A DNA stretch of 64,000 nt from Oenanthe sinensis. Its lineage: Eukaryota; Streptophyta; Magnoliopsida; Apiales; Apiaceae. The stretch is taken from assembly GCA_028671895.1 (NCBI GenBank), contig JAPMAC010000196.1, forward strand, positions 1,116,001 through 1,180,000, given 5' to 3'. Below are positions 1-10,551 of this stretch, one piece after another. The notes beneath the pieces are model-generated. The model was not told the DNA's origin and searched no databases. It was given only the letters and a program-made list of their open reading frames with translations. Numbering within the stretch: the first letter of the stretch is position 1; each line of letters opens with the position of its first letter. Made by a program: the position numbers and the translations under genes.

Positions 1-2
1 TG

Positions 3-2063
3 ATGGCAGAAGAAGGAGTAAAGGAGATAGGGGGAGCAAATAATGCTGAAGCTAGTGGGAGTGGAATTGCTAAAGACTTTGAAGAGGAAATAAATGCTGG
101 TGAATTGGATCCAAAGAATTTCATTCATCCTGATCCACAATATCAAGGGTTGGCTACTTCAAGTAACAGGAATGCAGAACAACTCTTGGGCATTGATCAT
201 ACAGATCAAAGGATTAGGAATCTGAAGGAAAGCATTGCCAATACAACAGACACTTGTTATATGGCACCTGAAGAGTTGGAGAGTGATTCTGATGAAGAGC
301 CATGGATGAGCACTATTGATGGTTCCTTAGAAGCTGCTGAGACTGAAATTCTCTCTCAATATAGAAGAACAATGGTGGAAGGAGAAATTGAAGATCCTAC
401 TCAAAGGAGAATTGCTCACTATATGAGAGAATCAATGAAAATTCAAAAGATGACAGTAACAGGAGTAAGGAGGGAACTGGAGAGGATTAAGGACTCTATC
501 TCATCTAACAAGGATGCAATGGACAGGAGATTGGATGAGAAGCTACCATTCTACACCATGAATAGCATCAAAGACAAGCTTTTCAAAGAATCCAAAAATT
601 TTACATCTTTGGAGACAAGAATAGGTTCTCTAGAAAAGAAGATGGATGATATTATCAGAGGTCAAAATCTTCATGCTTCCATTTTTCAAAAGTTTCTTGA
701 CAGACTTCCACCACCCCCTCCAATTGATGATAACAAAAAGGGGGAGAATACAAAGAAGAAGGATGATGATGGTGGTGATGGTAAAGGCTGTGGAAGTGGT
801 GGAATAGGTGGTTCTGGTATGGATAAGTCAAGTGGCATTAGTGGTTCTGCACCCAGAAGAGATAAAAGCAGAAGTAACATGGACAATCAATCTTCAAAGA
901 AATCTAAGTCATCTAATTCTCCAAAAGATAATTTAGAACAGAAAAAGAAAGATTACAAGAAGTTTAATGATGATCTTGAAGCTAGGAGAATTTCTATGGA
1001 GGAAGAAACTCAATCAATGATTGAGAGAGAAAAGAAAAGAATTGAAGATCTAAGGAGAAGCACTGAGTTAGTAACAGAGACAGTAGAAAAAGGAGACTTG
1101 GATGAGTTCATTGCTCAAACAAGAAAAATAAATGAAGATGCACAAAAGGCTGCCAAGGAAAGAAACTCAAATACAGAAGCTTTTCTTCAATTAGATATTG
1201 AAGCTCTTAAAGAAAAGAAGAAAGGGAAAGCAATAGTGATTGAAGAAGAGAAGAAGAAAGAGACTGAACCAGTAAGTCAAAAGCTACTTCAAGGAGCCAT
1301 CACTACAGGAATCTCAGATGCCTCAAGGAGAGAAAGGGAGAATGAAGAGATTGCTAGACAGATGGAAATGCAATGGCATTTGGAAGAAAAGCTACAGGCA
1401 GAGCAACCTTTGAGAAAAAGGAGAAAAGTTTCTATGGCCAAGAAAAGGTCAAGTTCTACTCAAGAAATAGTGGTTCAGGAAAACCTCCAGGGTCAACAAG
1501 AAGAAATCAAGGAGGAGGTCACAATTGAAGGTTATGATTTGAAGGGAATACCAGTAATCAATGAAAAAGGATTAATTGGAGTAAGGACTCACCCTGCAAC
1601 CTCTAACCATGAAGAATCAATGAGGTTGGAGTATGAAAATGGAGTGAAAACAATCTATTCATTGAAGGTGATAATGAAGCAAAGCTACAATGTTTTAAAG
1701 ACTATTCTTCCACTACTCAACAGAAAGTACAAACTCAACACAACAATTGCTCAGGAGATACAACAACAAATTTCAAGGTTAAGAAGATCCAAGGCAGAAG
1801 CTGAACCTGATTCACCTCTAAAGCTATGGAAGTCACAGGTCAAAAAGGTGGTGTTGAAGCCAAAGTATGCTATGATTTTTACAGATATAGAGGGCAACAC
1901 AAAGTTCTTTGATATCTGCAAATATCTGGACAAAATCACAGATGAAGAAATACACTACCTTATGAGGCAACTTGGAGAAACTGACAGGGATGAAGCAATA
2001 TTGAGAAGTTCTTTCATGAGGCAACTAAAGGAAAATGCTGAGAAAAGGAGGAAGAGGAACTAA
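3..2063 (+). CDS. Sirevirus ORF3 protein, C-terminal part (function unknown)
   Basis: This is an open frame of 686 codons with no internal stop. It probably continues upstream, so the first ATG in view need not be the true start. The protein is rich in Lys, Glu and Ser, with long predicted coiled-coil stretches (about residues 140-235 and 310-480), a Gly/Asp/Lys linker (about 240-300) and a more globular C-terminal domain (about 530-680) that contains LNRKYKL and FDICKYLDK. The C-terminal domain aligns residue for residue with SIRE-2 ORF3 (LNRKYYL, IDICQEIDK), so this is the same protein family. I see no signal peptide or membrane segment, unlike a classical retroviral envelope. It is followed by about 165 bp of spacer and the polypurine tract. 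No function is known to me; calling it env would be unsupported. Confidence 0.75.
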   Translation: MAEEGVKEIGGANNAEASGSGIAKDFEEEINAGELDPKNFIHPDPQYQGLATSSNRNAEQLLGIDHTDQRIRNLKESIANTTDTCYMAPEELESDSDEEPWMSTIDGSLEAAETEILSQYRRTMVEGEIEDPTQRRIAHYMRESMKIQKMTVTGVRRELERIKDSISSNKDAMDRRLDEKLPFYTMNSIKDKLFKESKNFTSLETRIGSLEKKMDDIIRGQNLHASIFQKFLDRLPPPPPIDDNKKGENTKKKDDDGGDGKGCGSGGIGGSGMDKSSGISGSAPRRDKSRSNMDNQSSKKSKSSNSPKDNLEQKKKDYKKFNDDLEARRISMEEETQSMIEREKKRIEDLRRSTELVTETVEKGDLDEFIAQTRKINEDAQKAAKERNSNTEAFLQLDIEALKEKKKGKAIVIEEEKKKETEPVSQKLLQGAITTGISDASRRERENEEIARQMEMQWHLEEKLQAEQPLRKRRKVSMAKKRSSSTQEIVVQENLQGQQEEIKEEVTIEGYDLKGIPVINEKGLIGVRTHPATSNHEESMRLEYENGVKTIYSLKVIMKQSYNVLKTILPLLNRKYKLNTTIAQEIQQQISRLRRSKAEAEPDSPLKLWKSQVKKVVLKPKYAMIFTDIEGNTKFFDICKYLDKITDEEIHYLMRQLGETDRDEAILRSSFMRQLKENAEKRRKRN
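728..750 (+). other. Internal polypurine-tract-like block in SIRE-1 ORF3
   Basis: The coding sequence contains AAAAAGGGGGAGAA, which resembles the polypurine tract before the 3' LTR (AAATAGGGGGAGATTG). The same 14 bases occur at the matching place in the ORF3 of SIRE-2 and SIRE-3. A role as an additional plus-strand primer is my inference. Confidence 0.5.
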
Positions 2064-2227
2064 ATTAAATTATGAAGACATTGAAGCTGCTTGTAGGAGT
2101 TATCTATCAATCTGGTACTTCCAAAATTAATGTGCCAATTAAGTTTCTTGATTCTATCTAAATGTAATTTTTTTTAAGGGTTTTTGTTATCATCAAGTAG
2201 ATTTATGCCTGTTAATAACACAGACAC

Positions 2228-2241
2228 AAATAGGGGGAGAT
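2228..2241 (+). other. Polypurine tract (plus-strand primer) of SIRE-1
   Basis: AAATAGGGGGAGAT ends directly against the LTR start TGTTAGGAAT. SIRE-2 and SIRE-3 have the same block at the same place. Confidence 0.85.
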
Positions 2242-3361
2242 TGTTAGGAATCTACATGTGATTTGATGATAACATTAATCTTAGAATCATAGAAATTTTA
2301 TTTGTTGTAACTGATCAATTGATATGAAAGTTATAAATATCAATTGATCAGGAAACCATTTATCAGTTGAAGTGTTTATATGAATCAACTGATAATTTGG
2401 ATTGTAGCATAGGTGTACTTAGTCTATTTCAATCGATAAGGTGTAAATCAATTGATATTTTGTTCATCAATTGATGTTAGAGTCGATTGATATGGATCAT
2501 CAATTGATGTGTAAATTAAACTGTTAAATTGTAATTATGTGAAGACAGGAAATTGCACAAGTGAAGGATGATCAATTGATATTGAAGCATCGATGGATGA
2601 AGGATCAATCGAAGAAGCCAAGTCAAGCATTGAAGACCATCAACTGATGTGAAGACCCATCGACTGATATATCGATTGATAACATCTATCAATCGATAAG
2701 ACATCTTTTATCAGTCGATGGATATAAAGATCAATCGAAGTAGTACATCAGTTGATGGATTAAAGAATGGATCAATTGATATGCTTAACAACAAATTATC
2801 AATTGAGTGTGACAACACAGAAAGAATATCTGTTGAAGATCCAGAGAACAAAAAGCACACCTATGGAAGACAGTCTAGAGTGACTGTGAAGACTCAATCA
2901 GAAACTGTCTTTCAAACCTTTTTGTAAAATAGAAAAAGGTAAAAGGAAGGCAGGTAGAAACAATCCTAGAATAAGAATTGTAAAAGAACACTTGTGGTAT
3001 ATAAACAAGTGTAGTAGCATTATTAGAAAATATACAAGTTAGACATATTTCTTAATCAACTGTTCAAGCTTGAGATCACTTGTGTAAGAACAGTTGATTT
3101 GTTTTCTAATCTTGTAAAAAAAACGAAGCTAGGTTTCTTCTAACCTAGGAGCATTGAGCAAAAATATATATTGATGGAAAAACCAATCCATCAATAATTT
3201 TAAATCTCTTTGTTCAGTTTTATTTTTCAGCATTAATTTGTTCGAACTTATTCTCTTATTCTATCAATCATCAAGAACAAATATTAGAACACATAAAAAG
3301 TTCTAATATTTGTATTCAACCCCCCCTTCTACAAATATTGACATTGTTCTAAGGAATAACA
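2242..3361 (+). repeat. 3' LTR of SIRE-1
   Basis: The LTR starts TGTTAGGAAT and ends AGGAATAACA. It is 1120 bp. The U3 part (about 2310-2800) is packed with variants of ATCAATTGAT, TCAACTGATA and ATCGATGGAT. A TATA box (TATATAAAC) lies near 2999-3007 and a block ATTCAACCCCCCCTTCTAC near the end (3313-3331), as in the other Sirevirus LTRs here. The 5' partner is outside the window, so the ends rest on the TG/CA termini and on the related LTRs of SIRE-2. Confidence 0.8.
2999..3007 (+). promoter_or_regulatory. TATA box of the SIRE-1 LTR
   Basis: TATATAAAC lies between the motif-rich U3 and the C-rich box near the LTR end, the expected place for the LTR promoter. In a 3' LTR it could drive outward transcription. 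Confidence 0.5.
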
Positions 3362-3724
3362 AGGATCGGTGTTAGTCGTTTGTGAACCAGACCAGTGCAC
3401 TAAACGTCAACACGAAAGATAATGGTAATTACATCTATGAAGTAGAACATTGACTAAGTGTGTGGAGTGAAGGAAATGGAAGAAAAGGGTCGAGGATTAA
3501 AGCGCTTGTAAAGGTTCAAGGGTTCAAAGAAAAATAGCTGAACAACTCAACAGTCAAACAGCCGAACAGCTCAACAGCCAAACCGCAAGTGACCAAACCG
3601 CAAGTAACCAAAATGAAGAAATGCCAAACTTTGGTGACTAAATGGTAGTTTGACCATTTAACCACCAAAGTGTCAACACGTGAATATGCTGCTTATATTT
3701 CTAAGGCATATACTATGCAAGTCA

Positions 3725-4195
3725 AATTAAACTCGACACCAAGAAATGATTTGAGTGAATGTGACTTATATTCACAAGGACAAGAAACTCGACCCCTAGA
3801 AATGCCTTGAGAGAATCTGTGTTTTATATTCATGTGAGAAGAATTCGACACCCATCTTTATATGTGACTAAGGAATTCGACACATAGAATTTAAATCACC
3901 AAGGCATATACATGGAAGGAAAAAGTCGACACATAGCTTTATAAATTCGACACATAGAATTTATATTCTAAGGCATGTACATTGAAGGGAAAATCGACAC
4001 CTAGCTTCACATGGGAGAAGAATTCGACACCCATTAATTTATGTTAAGGCAATTACATATGACTGCAGAATTCGACACACAGGATATTTTTCTAAGGTAA
4101 AATACAAGGAAGCAAATTCGACACCTAGAATATATCCAAGGGATTCTCAAAGTCAACTCAGTCAACATACAGGGGGAAAAGAATTCGACACTCAC
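3725..4195 (+). repeat. Degenerate TCGACAC repeat array in the U3 of LTR X
   Basis: The core TCGACACCTA, with forms such as ATTCGACACATAG and ATTCGACACCCA, recurs about eleven times at irregular spacing of roughly 20-70 bp. It stops before the TATA box. The other Sirevirus LTRs in the window carry a similar array of a different motif in the same place. Confidence 0.75.
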
Positions 4196-4223
4196 AACTG
4201 CAGTTCAATTATTGAAAAGTCTA

Positions 4224-4234
4224 CACTATAAATA
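4224..4234 (+). promoter_or_regulatory. TATA box of LTR X
   Basis: CACTATAAATA lies just after the repeat array. The 250 bp after it look like a 5' untranslated region with GA-rich tracts. Confidence 0.55.
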
Positions 4235-4807
4235 AATGAATCTAATTCATTTATTAAAAAGTAGATGTGTGTGTGTAAAAATACACACAGAAGCAAAGAG
4301 ATACAGAGAGAGACATAAGCCAGAGAAGAAGAGATACAAAGCTATACACATACCTTCTTCACCGGAGTTTTATAATCTAGCCAGTTCATTATGTTATAAA
4401 TCTATAGGGCTATTATAAAGCACTCTCTGTTAGATTGATTTCTAGTTTGTTCATACACAGATCTATACTTTGTAATAGGAATCAGTTTTATCTCTTTGTA
4501 GAAGCAAAGAACTCTTTTGTTCTTTGGAAGCCAGTTATTAATTTAACTAGGTGTAGCAAAACCTCAGGGATTATATACGAAAGTAATATTCCCCGAAACC
4601 TGTCTCATTTAATTACTTGCTAATTTTCTAGAACTGTACTGTTTAATTACTAACACAGAAAATTAGTAAGGCAGCCTCCTAAACACTCCTGAACTCGAAC
4701 CACTAACCGAACTCTAAATTATATATCCGTAAAAGATTCGAAAGAATGTTTTAATTTAGTGAGTATCGTATTCAACCCCCTTTCTACGATACTTTCGGGA
4801 CCTAACA

Positions 4808-7800
4808 CCTTTGGTCAGTGGGTCTGCAATGTTATCATTTGTGTGCACTTTACATATGTGTATGTCACCCCATTCATTAATCTCTCGAATGAGGTGATAT
4901 CTCCTGAGTATATGTTTTGTTCGGGAGTGAGATCTAGGTTCTTTAGCCTGTGCAATAGCTCCATTATTATCGCAGTATAGATCAATGGGATCTGCGATCG
5001 ATGGAACCACTCCCAAATCAGTAATGAATTTTCGAATCCAAAGAGCTTCCTTTGCTGCTTCACAAGCTGCAATGTACTCAGCCTCCATTGTAGAATCAAC
5101 TACTGTTTCTTGCTTTGAACTCTTCCAACTTATAGCACCTCCGTTTAGACAAAACCCAAAACCAGACTGTGATACAGTATCATCCCTGTCTGTTTAGAAA
5201 CTTGCATCGGTGTAACCTTTTACAACCAGTTTCTCCTCTCCTCCATACACCAAGAATGAATCTTTAGTCCTTTTCAAGTACTTTAGAATATTCTTGACTG
5301 CCGTCCAGTGACCTTCACCTGGATTAGATTGGTATCTGCTCGTCATGCATAAAGCATACGAAACATCTTGGCGAGTACATACCATTGCATACATGATAGA
5401 TCCAATTGCTGAGGCATATGATACCTTACTCACGCGGTCCTTGTCATCCAATGATTTTGGACACTGATCTTTAGAGATCGTTATCCCTTGAGACACGGGG
5501 ACATATCTCCTTTTTGCATTTTGCATACCAAAACGATGCAAAACATTATCGATGTATGTACTCTGACTTAGACCGATCATCCTTCTAGATCTATTCATGT
5601 AGATCCTCATTCCTAGAATGAGGGATGCTTCTCCTAAGTCTTTCATAGAGAAGTTGTTCCCTAACCAAGTCTTAACAGCCTTAAGAGAAGGTATGTCATT
5701 CCCCATTAGTAGTATGTCATCAACATATAGTACTATGAATGCCACATGGCTCCCACTGACCTTCTTATAAACACAAGGTTCATCTTCGTTTTGAGCAAAG
5801 CCATACTCTTTGACTGTTTCATCAAAACGGATATTCCATCTCATAGAGGCTTGTTTCAATCCATAAATGGATCGACGTAATTTACATATCTTGCTAACAT
5901 TCCTTGGATTGACAAAACCTTCAGGTTGTGTCATGTACACATCCACATCCTCTTCAAGGCTTCCATTAAGGAAGGCTGTTTTGACATCCATTTGCCAGAT
6001 TTCATAATCATGGAATGCTGCAATAGCAAGCAAAATCCTTATGGACTTGACCATAGCCACTGGTGAGAAAGTTTCATCATAGTCAATACCATGAATTTGT
6101 TTGAAACCTTTTGCAACCAGCCTTGCTTTATAGGTCTGAACATTTCCATCCATGTCAGTTTTCTTCTTGAAAATCCATTTGCACCCTATGTGTTTTACCC
6201 CTTCGGGTGGATCAACCAAAGTCCATACTTGGTTTTCGTACATGGAATCCATCTCGGATTTCATGGCTTCTAGCCATCTCTTAGATTCTGGACTGTTCAT
6301 AGCATCTTGGTATGTGAGAGGCTCATCTTCATCTATGAGTATCAAATCACCACATTGAGTCAAGAGAAATCCATATCTCTCTGGCTCATGGCGAATTCTA
6401 CCAGTTCTACGAACAACCTGTGTTTGTTGAGCATTATCATTATCCTGCTCTTGTTCCACTTCAGGTTCAATGCTATTTTGTGGTTTTCGGTCTTCATCGA
6501 GGTCTATAGTTCTCCCACTGTTTCTTTTGGAAATAAAATCTCTTTCCATGAAAACAGCATCTCGAGCAATAAACACTTTCTGCTCAGAAGGACTATAAAA
6601 ATAATACACCTTTGTTTCATTAGGGTATCTCACAAAATTGCATTCTTCAGATTTAGGTCCAAGCTTGTCAGATACTTGACGCTTCACAAACGCCTTGCAT
6701 CCCCAAACTTTTATAAAGCTCTTGCCTGACCGTTTCTTCTCCCATATCTCATATGGAGTCTTTTGAACCTTCTTAGTAGGAACACGGTTAAGTGTGAAAG
6801 CCGTTGTTTCTAGAGCGTAACCCCAGAAACTAATTGGAAGATCTGCATGACTCATCATCGATCGCACCATGTCCAACAAGGTGCGATTTCTCCTCTCTGA
6901 AACTCCATTCCATTGAGGTGTACCTGGCGGAGTGAGTTGTGATACAATACCACAGTCCTTTAAATAATCTTTAAATTATGTGCTCAAGTATTCTCCTCCA
7001 CGATCAGATCGTAAGATTTTAATACTTGCACCTCCGCCAATTTGCTTCTCTACTTCAGCCTTGTATTCTTTGAACTTTTCAAAAGAATCAAATTTATTCT
7101 TCATAAGATATACATATCCATATCTACTGAAATCATCAGTAAATGTTATGAAGTAGTAGTAGCCTCCTCTAGCCATCACACGCATTGGGCCACATACATC
7201 ACTATGTATTAGCTCTAGACGTTCAGTGGCCCTTTGACCCTTACCACTGAAAGGGGCTTTAGTCATTTTACCAAGTAAACAAGATTCACATTCTTGGTAT
7301 GATTCAAAATCAAACTTATCCAAGTATCCATCCTTATGTAATTTGGATATGCGTTTCTCATTTATATGGCCTAGACGACAATGCCAGAGGTATGTTTGAT
7401 TTGAGTCATTACCTTTAAGTCGTTTATTTTCTATATTATAGACAGGATTATCTAAGTCAAGAACATATAAACCATTAAACAAACGCGCAACACCATATGT
7501 TAAATCATTCAAAGCAAAAGAGCAACAATTATTCTTTATCGTAAACGAAAACACTTTCTTGTCCAAAAAAGAAACAGAAATAATGTTTCTACGAATCGCA
7601 GGAACGTAAAAACAATTCTCCAGTTCTAATACAGCTAAAGCAGCAACTCTTGCTCCATTGCCAACTCGTAGGTCCACTTCTCATTTAGCCAATGTCCTAC
7701 TTCTCTGCATTTCCTGCACATTTATGCAAATGTGAGTAGCACATCCAATATCCAATACCCAAGATGTAGAAATAGACAGATTGACTTCTATAACATATAT

Positions 7801-8667
7801 ACCTGAAGTAGAAGCTTGCTCAGCCCTCTTCTTCTTCAGATCCTCCAAGTAAACTGAACAGTTTCTCTTCCAGTGACCAGTTTTCTTACAGTAGTGACAT
7901 TCACCCTTAGCGACCCCACCTTTAGGCTTTAAAGCCTGTTTAGGACCTGACTTTGGCTTGGGTGTAGAATCAGATCCTGTCTTCTTCTTACCCTTCCACT
8001 TGCCTTTCCCTTTGGCCTTACCTTTATTGCCCACCATCAGTATGGGAGCAGGTTCAACCGTCTTCATGTTGGTCTCATATGTCCTCAATATAGCCAACAA
8101 TTCAGTAGGTGTTTTGTCAAATTCATTCATATTGTAGTTTATAACAAACTGGGTGAATTTGTTGTTCAAAGAATTCATGATTAGGTCAATACCAATTTCC
8201 TGAATAATCGGGAAACCCAAAGTTTCAAGGTACTCAATGTAACCAATCATCTTCAGAATATGTGGGCCAGCTGGTTTACTTGCCCCTTGTTTGCAATTAA
8301 AGAGTGACTTACTCGTGTTGAACCTTTCCTGACGAGTTTGGCTTGCAAACATACTTTGAAAGTGCTCATTGATAGTATATGCATCCATATGCACATGCTG
8401 TCTTTGAAGCTCAGCACTCATACTTGCCAACATAAGACATGCAACATCATTTGCATCATTCTCATCCTTTGTGTGGGCCGCTCGTTCCTCAACAGTAGAG
8501 CCCTCAAGAAGGTGACTTGCCGGAGAAATATCAATGACATGAAGCTTGCGCTCCTGTCTGAGGACGATCCTCAAATTCCTCTGCCAGTCTAGGAAGTTGT
8601 TTCCTCCTGTCAGCTTATCCTTCTCAAGGACTGATCGTACGGATAGTGTGTTTGTGTTGTTTGCCAT
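4808..8667 (-). pseudogene. gag-pol: Angela-1 gag-pol, three nonsense codons and truncated
   Basis: One frame runs from ATG at 8667 (MANNTN...) to the junction at 4808. Order: copia-type gag; one CCHC knuckle (CHYCKKTGHWKRNC, about 7858-7900); protease; integrase with an H-H-C-C zinc site (WHCRLGH..., CESC) and catalytic Asp residues in HSDVCGPM and TDDFSRY; reverse transcriptase with YVDD (about 5703-5735); and the start of RNase H with AEAEYIA. Three in-frame stops occur: TGA at 7681-7683 between protease and integrase, TAA at 6976-6978 in the integrase core, and TAA at 5194-5196 in RNase H. The protease has DIG where copia elements have DTG or DSG, so the catalytic motif is also damaged. 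An upstream ATG at 8736 adds 23 residues with no match to gag, so I prefer 8667. It cannot encode a full polyprotein. Confidence 0.88.
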
Positions 8668-10538
8668 TACTTGGTATCTACAATGATAAAAGCACAAAAT
8701 AAACATTAGATTGTCTGAGTTATTTATTATGTTCAAATGATTATGATATATTCATAATATATCTCCCACTATTTTTATCAAACTAATAGCCCTTACTATT
8801 AATTTGGAAAGTATATCCCATAATTCTTTCTAGTGAGCCAAGATCCATATTTCGTCATGTCCAAAGACAACCACTGGAAGTCCTTAAAAATGATTATTTA
8901 GGTAGACAACAGTTGTCAATTATATCATATATAATTCTTGGATAGTTTGGTGAACAACGATTGATCTTATCTATCTAATAGACTTTTAACCAAACTCTAT
9001 GCTTCTAAGTTCATAATGGTTGGATATAACTGTTTATTTTCACCTTATTATGACGACTCAGTTAAGTTAGACCCAATGATACAACGGCCGAATATAACCG
9101 TTTATATTCGTCGCATCTCACCACGATAGATAGGAGTCCCCTGCCACGGACAGTCTTTCCCCTAATCGATCTAGGATTCGATGAGTGTTCATTCATTGGA
9201 AAGCATCCGAGTAAAACTTAATATTTTGTTAAGGGGTTTAGAAAATTTACGACGATCATGATCACATCATGAAGAGATCCTCAATTTTTCCTTGAACCAA
9301 ATATTTCAAATTGACATCTTAAATTGTTCATTTCCCAGGTAGATGGAGGATACCAGTGGTCACACTTAAAACCCATCAGCCTTAAGAATACGCATATCCG
9401 TTTTTGTCAGAAAATCCCAGTTATAAATATCAAAAATCCATATTTAATTCCGTGTTTTAAAAATCCATATTTCATAAACACAAGAATCTCATGATCGTTT
9501 GTTAATTTTAAAATCTTAAATCGTTACAGATTTTATCTTGTTTAGCATGACAAGCATGGCATGGGTGACGTATCTAATACATGCATACATCATTAATCTA
9601 ATTAAAGCATGCATCTTCTACTCTACACATACATTCATACATCAATATGTAAAGTGCAGTAAACGTGTTTGGTTATGGCCCCTTTCTTATGTGATCCTTT
9701 TGAGCTAATGAAAGGATCAAAGTCAATCTATGGTGGTGGTAAAACATAAATACAATTACTTGTCTTCATTCTTCTTGCATCCATGGCTGCCTTCTCTTCT
9801 TCTTGGATCATCCTTTGTCTTCAAGTACATTACATGGAATAATTGAATACAACCTAAGCTAATGTACTTACATAAGAAAACTCGAGTTACATTCGAGGAT
9901 CAGCAATTACAAGAATGAAGAAAACGACATGCAAGTCGTATTTATAAAACCAAAAACCATTAATCTAGGGTCTAAGGCCATAACCAGCACCATGCCCACA
10001 TAACAATTACTGACATCTCAGAATGCATAATCATATCATCATGCATCATATATATCATGATCAAAAAAATTATCAAAAAATTTAAAATTATGATCTAAAA
10101 ACATAAAACTGTGTTTTTGAGGCCCTTAACGATGTCAAATGGCCAAAAAACACCATAGGTCATGGAAAATCCATGATTTTTGCTCGTGGAGATTTTCCCT
10201 TTCCAGAAAGAGTAAATTTGACCCATTCTGACTCCGTCAAAAAAACACTATTCACTGCAGAATCACTATTCACAGAAAACTGCATCTTATGCAGTTGTGT
10301 TTTTAAACGCCTCAGAACGATTCCGACGACCTTCGTATGACTTTATCTCGTATCACATACATATTTTGCATCACACATATCATGCCATAACAGATTATAA
10401 CATTGAAGATCACATATAGTCATCATAACATCTTATAATTCGAATATACATGAAAAAACATAGCATGGCAGTAGCATGACAGGCATATATGCATCATACA
10501 CAGAAAACACGTAACCAAATCAGTCCCTTATACACGTA
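8668..10538 (-). other. Long untranslated leader of Angela-1
   Basis: About 1.9 kb between the primer site and gag has no substantial ORF. It aligns with the leader of Angela-2 (18210-20397, opposite strand), for example around 9060-9130 and 9460-9500. Long leaders are usual for BARE/Angela elements. Close to gag it carries AGTGGGAGAT (minus strand, about 8761-8770), which matches the Angela polypurine tract. Confidence 0.7.
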
Positions 10539-10550
10539 GCTCCGATGCCA
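10539..10550 (-). other. Primer binding site of Angela-1
   Basis: Minus strand TGGCATCGGAGC, two mismatches from the usual plant initiator Met tRNA complement TGGTATCAGAGC. It lies one base inside the 5' LTR. Confidence 0.75.
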
Positions 10551-10551
10551 T

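Larger units (their letters stand above)
1..3361 (+). mobile_element. SIRE-1: 3' end of a Sirevirus-type Ty1/copia element
   Basis: The window opens inside this element. It holds the end of a third ORF (3-2063), a 3' spacer, a polypurine tract (2228-2241) and a full 3' LTR (2242-3361). The order ORF3, polypurine tract, LTR in the same sense, and the similarity of this ORF to the third ORFs of SIRE-2 and SIRE-3, place it in the Sirevirus lineage of Ty1/copia. Gag, pol and the 5' LTR must lie upstream of the window. The five bases after the LTR (AGGAT) would be the target duplication, but the left copy is out of view. Its LTR carries the same short repeated motif as SIRE-2, so those two are probably sister families. 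Confidence 0.85.
3370..4807 (+). repeat. LTR of an unidentified Sirevirus-like element (X)
   Basis: This segment starts TGTTAG and ends CTAACA, a perfect terminal inverted hexamer typical of copia LTRs. It carries CACTATAAATA (4224-4234), a TATA box of Sirevirus type, and ATTCAACCCCCTTTCTAC near its end (4772-4789). Its right end interrupts the RNase H frame of Angela-1, where the next five bases are CCTTT. The left flank (ATCGG) does not match, and only eight bases separate it from the end of SIRE-1. The simplest reading is that this is the 3' LTR of an element whose body lies upstream and into which SIRE-1 inserted. A rearranged solo LTR is the alternative. Confidence 0.65.

Noticed and set aside
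8668..8736. Upstream ATG at 8736 as the gag start of Angela-1
   Set aside because: The extra 23 residues have no counterpart in Angela-2 gag, whose similarity begins near the later ATG.
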